Source: Halicephalobus mephisto
Taxonomy: Eukaryota > Nematoda > Chromadorea > Rhabditida > Panagrolaimidae
Direction: 5' to 3'
DNA length: 64,000 nucleotides
NCBI GenBank assembly: GCA_009193035.1
Contig: SWDT01000017.1
Span: 1 to 64,000 of the forward strand
Part shown: one piece after another, positions 13,001 through 24,712 of the stretch
Layout: each line of letters opens with the position of its first letter
How positions within the stretch are numbered: position 1 is the stretch's first letter
Translations under genes and position numbers: made by a program
The notes under the pieces: generated by a model
The model's input: the letters and a program-made list of their open reading frames with translations, nothing else
What the model was told of the DNA's origin: nothing
Database searches by the model: none

Positions 13001-13675
13001 GACAGCATAGTTCGAAATTGAAGCTTGTTTCCCACTGGTCTCGGATGCTACAGAAAACCGACAAAACTACCGCATATATGGATTTCATTGGAAATCTTTT
13101 TTGTGAAAAAGTAAAAAATTAAGGTAATTGTGAAGTAGTTTTAACATTAAATTTTAGTAGTTCAAGTATTCTACGTGACGATTCTAATTCCGCGGGGGTA
13201 GTTATTTCGTAATTTGTACAATTTCGCGATTTAATATAATGCTATAAAAATCGATATATAAAAATTACCACCAAATAGATTAAAAGTGGAATTTTGGAAG
13301 TTTCTAGGAAATAAATAAATTTAGTTTGTAGTTTTAACAACGGGTAGTGGTTGTTTCGTAATTTTTAAGATTTCGCACCTGATTTTAAAAATTATCCCTA
13401 GATGAATCTAGAAACCTACAGTAGGACCACATAGGGCACACAACCCTCTATCCACCCTTGCGCTTCAAAGATTATATATGAAATTACATATAAATATTCG
13501 AAAAACCATAACTAAAATCAAAATTAACGCGCCAAAAAGGACCATGTTGGTTGTATAAAAAGCATTAAGAAACCAGTCTTCCTAAATTTCGTAAAATCTT
13601 ATATAAAAACTTACTTGGATTTGTGAACGTGAAGGGAGCAAAGCCCCGAGGCTGGAATGGCCTTTGATAAGCCAT
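10064..13675 (-). CDS. rbm-25: RBM25-like splicing factor (RRM, RS, PWI)
   Basis: Seven exons in matching phase: 13615..13675, 12526..12701, 12396..12479, 12006..12354, 11908..11963, 10955..11394 and 10064..10910, giving 670 aa. The RRM is TTVFVGNISEEI..LQAFGFCVFEHPD (~85-165). An RS/RD-rich segment and a charged coiled-coil middle follow. The C-terminus is a PWI domain (LTPEERKKMIRELIDTIP, RIKPWVEKKVVHYIGE, EADSFVTKMWRLIIYETEAK) as in RBM25. RBM25 associates with U1 snRNP and influences 5' splice-site choice in the nucleus. An upstream 9-codon ORF at 12766..12792 cannot join exon 2 in frame at its best donor, whereas the exon at 13615..13675 (beginning MAYQRPF) ends in phase 1 at a GTAAGT donor and fits exactly. 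Intron 1 of about 0.9 kb holds a GC-rich island. Confidence 0.9.
12895..13070. other. GC-rich island inside rbm-25 intron 1
   Basis: About 170 bp with clearly higher GC than the flanks. On the minus strand a frame after a TTTTCTGTAG acceptor-like site gives ~57 aa with four Cys, including DCC, and ends in TAA. On the plus strand a 45-codon frame (VTTEERVWKFPEQHSSLIQ...) is also open. It could be an alternative exon, a nested small gene or an RNA. Nothing recognised. Confidence 0.35.
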
Positions 13676-13899
13676 GCTGGACCTGGATTCCCGTTTGCAG
13701 AACACCACTGACGAAGAAATTTGTGTTTCACTTCACACCTGGCAAAAGTCCAATCAATACGTAATTAAGAAGTAACGCAGAACGTTACCCAAAGTACTGA
13801 GCAATGTTATCACGTGAAAACGGGAAAATTACAATTATTAAAAAACAACAAAAATACACGTCAATGTGCGGATATTAGACGAACGATGGAATTCGGAAC

Positions 13900-14560
13900 G
13901 AACTCGAGAGGTCCTTTCGTGGCGGGATCGAGTTTTTTGAAACGGAATGTTTGGCTTTTTTTCAAACAAAAACTAAAAATTTCCAATTTTGCATAATTTT
14001 TTCTTTTTCAATTATTTAAAATTAATTTCGATATATGAATAATTAGATTATAACGATATTATAAAAGTATTAATTAAAAGTAGAAATTTAAAAAGAACTT
14101 AAATGTTGTTTTCGTCGCAGGACCTGTTTTCGAAAAAGGAATGTTTGGCTTTTTTCAAACAAAAGCTAAAAATTTTTAACTTTAATTATTTTAAATTAAT
14201 TTCGATATATGAATAATTAGATTATGACGATATTATAAAAGTAGAAATTTAAAGTAGAAATTTTAAAAGAACTTAAATGTTGTTTTCGTCGCAGGACCTG
14301 TTTTCGAAAAAGGATTATTTGGCTTTTTTCACACAAAAACTAAAAATTTTTAATTTTCAATTATTTTAAATTAATTTCGATATATGAATAATTAAATTAC
14401 AATAATATTATAAAAGTATTAATTAAAAGTAAAAATTTAAAAAGAACTTAAATGTTGTTTTCGTCGCAGGACCTGTTTTCGAAAAAGGAATGTTTGGCTT
14501 TTTTCACACAAAAACTAAAAATTTTTAATTTTCAATTATTTTTATTGTTTTTGATACATA
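13900..14560. repeat. Tandem array, ~175-bp unit
   Basis: About four units share TCGCAGGACCTGTTTTCGAA, AAGGAATGTTTGGCTTTTTT and TTAATTTCGATATATGAATA. The first copy is diverged (TTCGTGGCGGGATCGAG). It fills the spacer between rbm-25 exon 1 and the Ly6-like gene. Confidence 0.8.
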
Positions 14561-14592
14561 ATTGGTTATACAGTAGTAATTTTTGAAAAGTT

Positions 14593-17095
14593 TTATTTAA
14601 CCAGTTGTCCGTCGAGAAGGGTCTTCTTTGCTGAGTTATCCGGGACTTTATCCGGACTGTGTTTCGCGGATCTGTCCATAATCTCGTCCAGAGATCCCTC
14701 GTTGCAGAGTTCGGAAGTACAAACACAAACAAGAGTCGAAAAATGCCTCCGGGGAGGTGCCGGGGGTTCTGTTCTCTTGATTCTCTTTTTTCTTTCCAGG
14801 CTATTGGATTCAGATTCAGAAACCGAAGAAAATTCAATTTTATTATTCGTCTAAAATATTTTTTTATAATTAAATTAAAATATTTTTTTATAAATAAATT
14901 AAAAATTATTTCTATGCATAAATTTAAAAATTATTTTTTTTATAAATAAATTAAAATATTTTTTATAAATAAATTTAAAATTATTTTTTTTTATAAATTA
15001 ATTAAAAAAATTATTTTTTTTATAAATAAATTTAAAAATTACTTTTTTATAAATTTGTTTAAAAATTATTTTTATATATGAAAATTAATTTTAGAAGGTA
15101 GGGAAAAAGTTAAATACTCTGTATACTGTAATCTAGAAAGTTCTAGATCTATCTGAGAAGAATATGGTCCCAAAAAGTTAATTTCGAAATAGTGTAAGAT
15201 TACGAAATCATCATCGTGAAAAATTAAAATTTTAGATTATTTTAGTTTAAAAAATTCCGAAAATTCGCGTCAGGACCATTTCGTAATGAAATTCATTTTG
15301 ATGTTTAAAATTATATAATTATGATTGAATTATTGTAAAATCACATAAACACTAAATTTCGAAATTTCTGGTCCCGCCTGGAAAGTTTCGAAAATTCGCG
15401 TCAGGACTGTTTTGTCGAAAAAATTCGTTTTTGATTTTTAAAATTATATAATTATGATTGAATTATTGTAAAATCACATAAACACTAAATTTCAAAATTT
15501 CTGGTCCTGCCTGGAAAATTCCGAAAATTCGCGTCAGGACCATTTCGTAATGAAATTCATTTTTGATTACGAAATAACCATACGAAACTAATTATCATTT
15601 GGATTACTGTAATTCCTGGAAAGTTCCGAAAATCCGCGTCGAGATTATTTCATATGTTAATTTTCGTTATTTTTATTTTGAACTTTTTCTTACTGTATTT
15701 ATTTTTCGACAAAGAGCAGCTCCAGGAAAAGATGAAAGATGACGGTAGAGCTCTGTCCCGGGAGAAGTGCAGAACTTCCTGACATGAATCTTGTTCGTGG
15801 CAGGAGAGAAGTACGAGACCGTCGAGCAGGATTCTACTCCTTCTGGACAAGCTTCTTGCTGAAATTTTATTCATTTTAAAATTAAGAAAATTAAAATTTA
15901 AAAAAAAATTAAAATTTAAAAAAGTTTAAAATTTAAAAAAAATTTAAAATTTAAAAGAATTTTAATTGTTTAATTTTGATTATTTAAAAATAATTTTTAA
16001 AAAATTGGTCTCGAGACGAATGATGTTTTTATTCATTTTTCGACTTTCAACTTTGTCACGGAACCTTTAAATATCTTTCGTGGCAGGACAAATTTGTTTT
16101 TATTTAGTTATTTCTTCAATTTTGATTATTTAAAAATAATTTTTAAAAAATTGGTCTCGAAACGAATGATGTTTTTATTTATTTTTCGATTATAATTTTT
16201 TATATTTAGTAATTTTTTTATAAAATGGATATTTCGTAATTCGAAAATTCTTTTTTTGTCTTTTGAGAGTACAGTCAGAAAGGACGGTCCCGAGATAAAC
16301 AATATCTGGTTTATTCTTCGATAATTAACTTCATTAACGACTATTTAAAGAAATAGACCAATTGAATCGTTTTTATTATTTAAAAACAATTTTCCAAAAA
16401 TGGGTCCCACCACGAATATTGTTTAATGTATTTTTTTTAACTATGAACTTTAGTAAAAAGTTTTAAACATAATTCGTATCGGGACCAAGTGATTTTTATT
16501 CAATCGTTTTTATTATTTAAAAACAGTTTTCCAAAAATAGGTCCCGCCACGAATATTGTTTAATTTATTTTAATTATGAACTTTGGTAAAAAATTTGAAA
16601 CATAATTCGTGCCGGGACCGAGTGATTTTTATTATTTAAAAACAATTTTCCAAAAATGGGTCCCGCCACGAATATTGTTTAATTTATTTTTTTTAACTAT
16701 GAACTCTCATTAGCAATTTTTAAACATAATTCGTGCCATGACCAAGTGATTTTTATTCAATCGTTTTATTTAAAAATAATTTTTTCAAAAATGGGTCCCA
16801 TCACGAATATTGTTTAATTTATTTTTTTTAACTATGAACTCTCATTAGCAATTTTTAAACATAATTCGTGCCATGACCAAGTGATTTTTATTCAATCGTT
16901 TTTATTATTTAAAAATAATTTTCCAAAAATGGGTCCCACCACGAATATTGTTTAATTTGTTTTTAGATTACTGGTATTGTAACAAACCTTGTCGATACAA
17001 GGAAGAGAATCATCTTGTCTAGGATCGGAATTACAAGTAAAACAATCAAATGAAGTTATCCCAGGCAAAAATACAAAAAACAAAAATAACTTCAT
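14593..17095 (-). CDS. Secreted Ly6/uPAR (three-finger) domain protein
   Basis: I assembled three exons, all phase 0: 16988..17095, 15694..15858 and 14593..14850 (176 aa). Exon 1 gives a signal peptide (MKLFLFFVFLPGITS) followed by DCFTCNS. Exon 2 has five Cys (QEAC, ESC, RKFC, ALC among them). Exon 3 ends the domain with VCVCTSELCNEG, the CxC...LCN close typical of LU domains, after a Ser/Pro/Arg-rich insert (SVSESESNSLERKKRIKR, then PPAPPRR). The tail is hydrophilic, so no GPI signal is seen and a soluble secreted protein is likely. Nematode relatives include ODR-2/HOT-type neuronal proteins; orthology was not tested. Each exon is too short to stand out alone; Cys spacing, splice sites and continuous phase support the model. 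Introns of 843 and 1129 bp are full of tandem repeats. Confidence 0.75.
15180..15640. repeat. Repeat array in intron 2 of the Ly6-like gene
   Basis: Three ~150-bp units contain AAAATTCGCGTCAGGACCAT and TTATATAATTATGATTGAAT. The GTCAGGACC block belongs to a short motif scattered through the window. Confidence 0.7.
16010..16960. repeat. Repeat array in intron 1 of the Ly6-like gene
   Basis: Five to six ~115-170-bp units of CCAAAAATGGGTCCCACCAC, GAATATTGTTTAATTTATTT and AACATAATTCGTGCC run through most of the intron. Confidence 0.75.
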
Positions 17096-17247
17096 AGTAA
17101 AGACAGCAACACTGAAATCTCCAAAAAGAAAACGATCGGACTTACCCTAGATTCCAACAATGCCCCTGACCTCCTTTTATCAAAAAAGATCGAAAAAATG
17201 ATAAATCAGAAAAATAAAGCCAGTTTAAAGAAAAACACTATTTTTAA

Positions 17248-17770
17248 ATTTTCCGTTCAGGACCTGTTGAAAAAAATATTTTTATTTTTTTTATTTTTAA
17301 AGAAATTTTGTTATTTTTTTTATATAATCGGATACAGTACTCTTTACTGATTCTAAAAATATAAAAATTGTTCAAAAATAGTAAAATTTGAACGAAATAG
17401 AAGAAAAAAATTTTTTTTCACTCAAGTTGGTCCCGAACGGAAAATTCGTTTTTCTTTATAAATAAACAGATTTTTGTTTTTTTTTACTACTTAGAAGGAT
17501 ATTCATTAAGAAAACAAAATCTAATCTGAAATTACATCGAAAAAAAAATTTTCCGTTCGGGACCTGTTGAAAAAAATATTTTTATTTTTTTTTTATTTTT
17601 AAAGAAATTTCATTATTTTTTTATATAATCAGATACAGTACTCTTTACTGATTCTAAAAATATAAAAATTGTTCAAAAATAGTAAAATTTGAACGAAATA
17701 GAAGAAAAAAATTTTTTTTCACTCAAGTTGGTCCCGAACGGAAAATTCGTTTTTCTTTATAAATAAACAA
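17248..17770. repeat. Direct duplication, two ~220-bp copies 300 bp apart
   Basis: Copies at 17248-17470 and 17548-17770 are nearly identical. Each begins TTTTCCGTTC(A/G)GGACCTGTTG and ends GTTGGTCCCGAACGGAAAAT, so the two ends of a copy are inverted relative to each other (CCGTTCGGGACC / GGTCCCGAACGG). Confidence 0.8.
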
Positions 17771-17816
17771 AGTTCCGTTTTTTTAGTTTTCTTATTATTA
17801 TATATTAAAGTTTATT

Positions 17817-18564
17817 TCATCCCAAAAGCAATAAATCCTCCAAATACCGTATGTAAGCAATGGAAACTCGGAGAATCTCGATTTTTGAAAGCTTCTTGTC
17901 CACCGGGGTCGTCGGCAGCAACCCCCTGAGCTCGCTGAAGGCCTTGTTGAACGACTCAACTCTTATTCTACAAAATTACAGAATTATTAAAAGATAAAAA
18001 AAATTAAAAAAATTAAAAAAAAAATAAAAATAAAAATAAAAAAGTAAAAATTTTAAATTTTAAACTTTTTCAAAAACTAAAATATTTTAAAAAGTAAAAA
18101 TTAAAAAAAAATACAAATAAATTACACATAAATTTAAAAAATTAAACATTAAATATAAAAAATTTAATATTTAAATTTAAATAAAAAAATAAAAAATAAA
18201 AATTTGAATAAAAAAATTTAAATTTGAATAAAAAAATTAAAAATAAAAAAATTTAAATTTGAATAAAAAATTAAAATGTAAAATTTTACCGTTCTCTACT
18301 GGCATGAAGAGTACGGTACTTCAAAGTCGCTCTTCTTTTTTTTCTTTTTTCTGCTTTTGCGATTTTTCGAAGTTCTTCCAGAGTCAGCGGCTTCGGTTCC
18401 GGATTGGCTTCTGGGGGATTTTCAGCCACCTTCGATCCTGGCTGATGATCGAAGTGATTCGAGTAAGTACGGTAACTGAGACGATCCGGAGGCGATATAT
18501 GGCAGTTTTCGAGATTCTGAAGCTGGTATTCTGGAAACTGACGAGGAACCGGATTGTGAAACAT
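17817..18564 (-). CDS. hlh-15: bHLH transcription factor, NHLH/HLH-15 type
   Basis: Two exons, 18290..18564 and 17817..17967, meet in phase 2 within the basic region and encode 141 aa. The bHLH reads KYRTLHASRERIRVESFNKA then FSELRGLLPTTPVDKKLSKI and EILRVSIAYIRYLEDLL (~83-138), placed at the extreme C-terminus. Vertebrate NHLH1/2 share KYRTAHATRERIRVEAFNLAF, DKKLSKIEILRLAICYI, the short loop and the C-terminal position, which favours NHLH/HLH-15 over other class II bHLH groups. The N-terminal 75 residues are Pro/His-rich and poorly conserved. Family members bind E-boxes, generally as dimers, in neurons. The 322-bp intron is low-complexity. The second exon holds most of the domain but is too short to be obvious as an ORF. 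Confidence 0.88.
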
Positions 18565-20689
18565 TTTTAAATTTACATTTTCTAAAAAACCACAGTAATC
18601 CAGAAATTAAATAAAAACAAAAAAATTTAATCACAGTAATTTTTAAAATGAATTTTCATCGATCCAAAAGTCTTAAAAAATAAATTTATTTTATAATTTT
18701 TTAAAATCAAATAATTTTGAAAAAAATTTTCATAAAAAAAAGTAAAATTTCAATTTTTAAATTATTTTTAAAAATTTAGAATTTTTTAAACATTTTTAAA
18801 AACTTAGAATTTAAAAAATTACTTTATTTTTAGATTTTTTTATACTTAAATTAAAAAAATTACTTTATTTTAAATTTTTTTAAATTTAAATTTTGAAAAT
18901 TACTTTATTTTTAAATTTAGAATTTTAAAAATTACTGTATTTTTAAATTTTTTTAAATTTAGAATTTTAAAAATTACTTTATTTTTAAATTTTTTTAAAC
19001 TTAAATTTAAAAAATTACTTTATTTTAAATTTTTTTAAATTTAGAATTTTGAAAATTACTTTATTTTTAAATTTTTTTAAATTTAGAATTTTAAAAGTTA
19101 CTGTATTTTAAATTTTTCAACTTACAATTTTAAAAAATCCAAAATTTAGAAATTTCCACAAATACCGATGAAAAGAAACAATTTGTTCAAGCTCGGATTC
19201 TTTCATGAATTAGCTTTTCATTTCGGCTTTTATTGGTCTTCTGGGACCTTAATTGAGTTAGCACTTACAAAAGACGGATTTCGGTTTGCCTTTCATAAAA
19301 TTTTCTTTTTTATTTTTCGAAATTCATAAAAACCCAGGTTACGTCTTTTGCAACAAAATTTTGATCGTAAAAAAAATCGAAAAAAACTGGTATAGAAACG
19401 ATTTGGACCATTTAAACCACCGAAGAAAGGACCGACAAGTTTTTTCAAAAAAGTGTCGGATTATATTCGAGGTCGGCCTTGATTCTGAGGACTGCAATTA
19501 CGACCATTTTTGATTTCCCTTATTGACCTGTCCCGAATCCAACTTTAATCACGGTACGGTAGAAATTTCTGGAAAATCTCAATTTTCTTGAATTTTCAAA
19601 ATTTTAGCATTAAAAATTATTATGAAATACTCTTGACAGGAATTTTCTGAACTTTTTAAAAATTTCAAAAATTTTGAAATTCTGAAAGATTCTAGAAATT
19701 TTCAGATTTTGTAATTCTAAAAAATTAAAAATTGCTATGAAATACTCTTGACAGAATTTTTTGAACTTTAAAAAATTTTGAAATTCTAAAATTTAAAAAA
19801 TCCTAAAATTTAAAAACTTCTAAAATCCTAAAATTTTTTAAACTTTAAAATTTCAAAAATCCTAAAATTTAAAAACTTCTAGAATCTTCCATGAGATTCT
19901 GGAAGATTCTGAAACCTCTCATAAAACTCAAATTTAATAAAGACCAAGTATGGCTTTATTTTCGAAAGTTCAAATAAGGTCAATTGTGTTTGTTAAACTA
20001 TTTTTTGTTTTCAAGGATTGCGCAGTGGTCACTCGTAACCGGCATCGATTATTTCAATTTCCTCTGTTCATCGGGAAGAGCAAGGTTAAATCCCCGGGTT
20101 TCGAATTGTGCCGTTCCCTCGGAAACTTGTTCTTTGTTGTATTGTCTGTTTCGGATGGTTCTATACATTTCGAAATTTTTAAATTTTAAATATTCCCTCA
20201 TCAAAATATATCTAATTGGTTAAGTTTGACAAAATTAAATGTTTTAAAAGTAGTAAATTTCGTAATTTCCGAAATGAGCATTTAGAATGTATTGTTTCAT
20301 TTTTTATTGAACATTATTCTGAAATACAGAATTAGACAAAATCTGGAATTTTACTATGGAATAGTTGGAAAATAACTTATGTCTAACTTTGACCATTGAG
20401 GATCGTTCTTTTTCTACGCAGATCTTGTCGATTTCAACAACTTTTTTAATAATTGTATTCTATCCCTTCTGAAATAAGTAAAGATGCCAAACTCCATATA
20501 TCAAAATTTAAAAAATGATCTTCTTACTTGTTGAACTCTGATCATTTCGGGACCAGTAGTTTTAACATTAATTTTAATACCTACTGTTCACCATAAAACA
20601 TTGTTACTTTTCTGGAGCAAGAGATTGGATAACATTAAGAAGCTTTACATACGGAAAACTCGGAAAAACTTTCTTAAATCAAACTCCGA
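18565..20689. other. Intergenic, no confident gene
   Basis: Positions 18780-19110 are low-complexity units (AAATTACTTTATTTTTAAAT). A plus-strand ORF at 19286..19513 (75 codons) has coding-like composition but no ATG or family. An island at 19950-20165 is open in several frames; on the minus strand it gives about 39 codons from an ATG (MYRTIRNRQYNKEQVSEGT...). Positions 20220-20640 carry diverged ~140-bp repeats that resemble the exons of the neighbouring small gene. Confidence 0.5.
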
Positions 20690-21037
20690 TCATTTGGTTT
20701 TGAAGCACTTGTTTTCCGCTGTAATTTTAGTAATTTGCTTCGATACATTTGCACTTTCCTGGAATAAGAATAGTAAAATTGCGGAAATTTATATGGAAGA
20801 TTAAGGACGCCCTCCCACCTACTGCTGAGCCTTGATCGCTTGTTTTCAAATACTTGTTTTCCGCGTCAAGTTTATCAATTTTTACGATTCTTTTTGCAAT
20901 TAAACTTATTTTTGCGCTCATTACATCTACTTTTAGTCTTTGCAAAATGCAACTAGAAGTACGAAAGTGAGAACTGGGATTTACAGATTTTGCGGATTAT
21001 CCTGATCCAGAAAGCATTCGGCAAAAATGGAACACAT
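20690..21037 (-). CDS. Small coiled-coil protein, predicted from three exons
   Basis: Exons 20985..21037, 20823..20952 and 20690..20758 join in matching phases to give 83 aa. Splice sites are GTAAAT...TTCTAG (32-bp intron, short but possible) and GTAGGT...TTCCAG (64 bp). The product starts MCSIFAECFLDQ and continues with a heptad-like amphipathic stretch (LQRLKVDVMSAKISLIAKRI, then VKIDKLDAENKYLKT). Exon 3 (ITKITAENKCFKTK) looks like a diverged copy of the end of exon 2, and a third, degenerate copy follows near 20560-20640, so the gene sits in a local tandem duplication. No family recognised. The opposite strand also has open frames here, so strand is not certain. A 62-aa minus-strand ORF just upstream (21076..21264) does not join in phase. 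Confidence 0.38.
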
Positions 21038-21334
21038 CCTACATATGTACTTCGAATGTGCTAGTGATGTACAGTTCACAGTGAAATTCCTAGTACTTCT
21101 ATTGTAGGCCTAAAACGGGTCTGATTGGGCCGAGTATTCCAGCGGCAGGATCTCTTCATCGCGCATCCATTCTGGAATAAATAGGTTTCACAAACAATAG
21201 AACAATAATGAAAGAAATAGATAAAATACATAATCGCGGGTTTAATATCACAAAGAAAGTCCATATATCAACTTCTTCAGTCGTTTTTGCATAATTCCAT
21301 TCACACTTGGAAAAGAAAGAGATCATTACAGTCA

Positions 21335-21660
21335 TCAGGGACTTTCGTGGCGAAAGTTGGCTTTCTTCACCTCTTAAGCTTCTTTTGTGCGAAATCGCAC
21401 TGGCAATTAACCTAGGTAATCATGAGTATTAAGGACTTTCGTGGCGGAATACGACCATAATTTCCTCTTGACTTTCTTTTATACAAAATTCAATTCGCAC
21501 TCAATCAACCTAGATAATCTTGGTTTTTAAGAATTTCCGTGCCAGAAGTTGGCCGTTTCTTCCTTTTAGATCCTTTTTGTACTGAACGCCATCCAAACCT
21601 AAAATGTAAAAGTCAATTATGGTTTTCGAGAGTTTTCGTGGCGAGATTTAAGTTTTTATT
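21335..21660. repeat. Tandem array, ~105-bp unit, upstream of the secreted protein gene
   Basis: Three to four units begin with GGACTTTCGTGGCG or a variant (TTTCCGTGCCAG) followed by TTGGC...TTTCTTC. The array occupies the likely promoter of the gene that starts at 21696. The TTCGTGGCGGGA-type motif recurs elsewhere. Confidence 0.6.
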
Positions 21661-21695
21661 TTGTTGTATTGGTCTTTTTTAGGCCTCATCACATA

Positions 21696-24600
21696 ATGGG
21701 TTTACCTCGCAGTCTTTCAACTTTTACTTTTTGCTTCATTGTTGTTTGTTTTGCCGAAAGTAAGTTTATTTATATTTTTATTTTTAAATAACTTTATTTT
21801 CAGGAATCTGTGAACGTCAAGGGACCTGTAAACGATGTGACGGACATGGCAGATATTCCTACTATTCCTGTTCTTCTGACGGCGATTGTTTCCAAAAAGA
21901 AAGATGCCGTGATGGATTCTGCTGTCCGAAAGTGAATGCCAGTTTCTTCGGTTTGATTTTTAATTATTTTTAAAATTTAAAAAAGACAACAACCGTTTCC
22001 GGTCAGTTTGAGTGTTAGTTATGATTTTTCGGGTATTTATTAGTACTTTCATATATGGAAATTAATCCTAAAAGGTTTTATACCCTATGTAACTCCGATC
22101 TAGGAGGTCCTGGATCTGTATAAAAATATAGCCACAAAGCTGATTATGAAATCACTATTACGTACAACCAAAACTGTCACGTAAGCTGTTTTAGTTTCTA
22201 AGAATTTTTAAAAACTTGCGTCAAAATGATTCTATGAAAAATTTACATGATTTTTTAATACACTACTAATTTCGAAAACATAAGATTACGAAATAATCAT
22301 TGCGCAAAACCAAAACTCACGTAAGTTCTCTTAATTTGACCAAGTTCTAGAAGTTTGTTTCGAAAGCACTTTACAACAATGCCAATTTCTTTTTAATAAT
22401 AGTGCGGTTCCAGAAGATCCTGAAACTCGCCCATTTTCAACTTCGTTTTTCGACGAAACCTCGATTTCTGGATCTGCTTGTCCTGATGGGTCTTCATGGA
22501 TGAGACTGTGTAAATCCGACCTGGATTGCCTCTTCAACGACGAAGTCTGTGCCCTAGGGAAGTGCTGTTCCAGCTGTATTGCCAGAAGACGACAGATTCT
22601 CAGAGAACATCCACCGGAGTTTCTCGTCGGGATTCACGTACCTCAATGTTCTGAAGACGGGAGATTCTACCAAATGAGGCAATGCGTCCACGGATTCCCC
22701 ATGAAATGCTTCTGTACATCCCTTTATGGAGAACGAGTCAATCCAGTCGGGATTCAAAATGGCGGAATTCTCTGCGGAGAATCTGTTGCTTCTATTCCAG
22801 GAATTCAAGTTGATCCGAGAATGCACAGAGCACTCACAGATCACTATTTAACGGCTGGAAGAGGACTTTTGCAAGAAAGTAGGTATTTTTTTACTGTATC
22901 AGCTAATATTACAAAACAAAGAATCTTTTTTGGGACTTGTGAAGCTGATTTTAAGTTTTGTAAAATTAGTTAGTGTTATTTTATGGAAATTTTCTGAATT
23001 AGAATCTTTGTTTTAGACGGATTTTAGAATTTGTGTCTAAAATGTGGAAATTAATACCCTTAAGATTCTATAATTACTTTCGTTTGTAAAATTAACAGAA
23101 TAGTTGTGATATTACCATTCTAGGGCCTTCTTATTGAGTACTCATATCTGAATCTAAAACTAAGTCCACAAGTGAAACTCATTCGATATATAAAACTACC
23201 TCTTTTTAGCCATGATGCACAATCCTGAATCCAATTGTCTCGATCCTATGAAGGAGTTCCGACCGTGTCGTAGTGCTTGCCAAGTAACTTGCGATACTAG
23301 GACAAGACCAATTTGTCCATATGCTGGCCATTGTAGTCCTGGGTGTCAATGCAAACTTCCTTATATTTTGGAATCGAGTGAGGACTTGGAGAATTCCAAA
23401 TGTATTCTTCCACCCAATTGCCCCCATAACCCCAGTCCTCTCCCGACTCCAGGTAAAGTTGTCTACAGACCCGCGAGTTTTCCATTTCATGCTCAAGAAA
23501 ACACGGATAATTCAATGTTCAGTCAGTTACCTCATGGAGCTGTTGGAGTTGGGGTTGATCGATCGAAACAAATGCATTGCAGTGATCCATTGAAAAATTT
23601 CCTTACTTGTGGAAGTGCCTGTCCTGGTAAGTGTCTGTTTTAATCAATTTTAATTAAAAGTTAATATTCTAGCGGCTTGTGAACGTCTAGTTCCCGCTTG
23701 TTCGTTCCAGTGTGTCTCTGGATGCTTCTGCAGAACCCCCTATGTTTTAAGTGACATGCATGATGTTAATTCTGCTTGTATTCTTCCTCATCATTGTGAG
23801 ATTCAACACCATAAGAACCCCTTTGAACCGGAACCAACTTTGATCCCTAGTGATGATAAAAATGGATTTATTCCGGAAGGTACTACTACTGTAGCTGACA
23901 TGGAAGAATCGAAGGAGACCACGACTTCTGGTGATAAGGAGTCTATTCTGGAATCTACTACTTCTGTGGTGGAGAAGGAGGAAACTAAAACTACGTCATC
24001 TGAAGCAGATTCTAGTCCGACTACTTTGCCTCCGATCACCTGTGCTGATCCGAATAAGGAGTTCCTAAGTTGTGCTAGCTCCTGTCCACTTGCATGTGAT
24101 AACTTAAATGCTCAAATATGTTCCCCATGTGTGGGAGGTTGTTTCTGCAAGAATGGATTTGTTTTTGAATCAGTTACTAACTGGACTGATGCTAATTGTG
24201 TCAGAATCGATCAATGTCCTAAAACGACTACTGCTTTGTCTTCGATAGACGAGGTGGAATCAGAAGCTATTGGAGCTAGACTTTTTTCGATTCAAGGACA
24301 TGATGAAATTGGAACTTTTCTATTTTCTACTGCTGCTGACCAGAAAATCAGGTTCGATGCTAGAATTAGTCATCTGCCTTTCTCGGAATCTAAAACTTTT
24401 GTCTTGACTATTCACAAATATGGATCTATGTCGACTGATCCGAATTGTGAATCCATTGGGGAGATTGTTGAAGTTAATCCTGTTTATACTTATCCTTATC
24501 CTAATGGGACTTTACTGTATTTGAGAGATGTTAAACTACCGTATACTGCTAGTTATACTTTTCAAGCTAGTTCTGAATTTGCGGCGAGATCAGTGGGGGC

Positions 24601-24712
24601 TGTGATTGGACGATCCTTAGCCCTGCATGCTCTTTCTAATGATGAATCGGCAGAAATGAAAGTTGGACCTCCTTTGGGATGCGCTACGATTGGGATTTTG
24701 AGGGGTCGATGA
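21696..24712 (+). CDS. Secreted multidomain protein: WAP-like, thyroglobulin-1, three TIL, SOD-like C-terminus
   Basis: Five exons (21696..21759, 21804..21950, 22414..22878, 23210..23626, 23673..24712) encode 710 aa. A signal peptide (1-20) is followed by a Cys-rich segment (CERQGTCKRCDG...CCPK), a WAP-like four-disulfide core (~93-122), a thyroglobulin type-1 domain (~125-185, with QCSEDGRFYQMRQC and CFC), and three TIL domains starting CLDPMKEF, CSDPLKNF and CADPNKEF (~232-293, 349-406, 487-545). A Ser/Thr/Glu-rich linker separates TIL2 and TIL3. The last ~155 residues resemble Cu/Zn SOD (LTIHKYGSMSTDPNCESIG, VGAVIGRSLALHAL, GPPLGCATIGI), but most metal-ligand His are absent. TIL, WAP and Tg1 domains are commonly protease inhibitors, so an extracellular inhibitor or matrix role is inferred. 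The exon 2 donor (21950) and exon 3 acceptor (22413) were chosen to keep frame. Confidence 0.85.
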
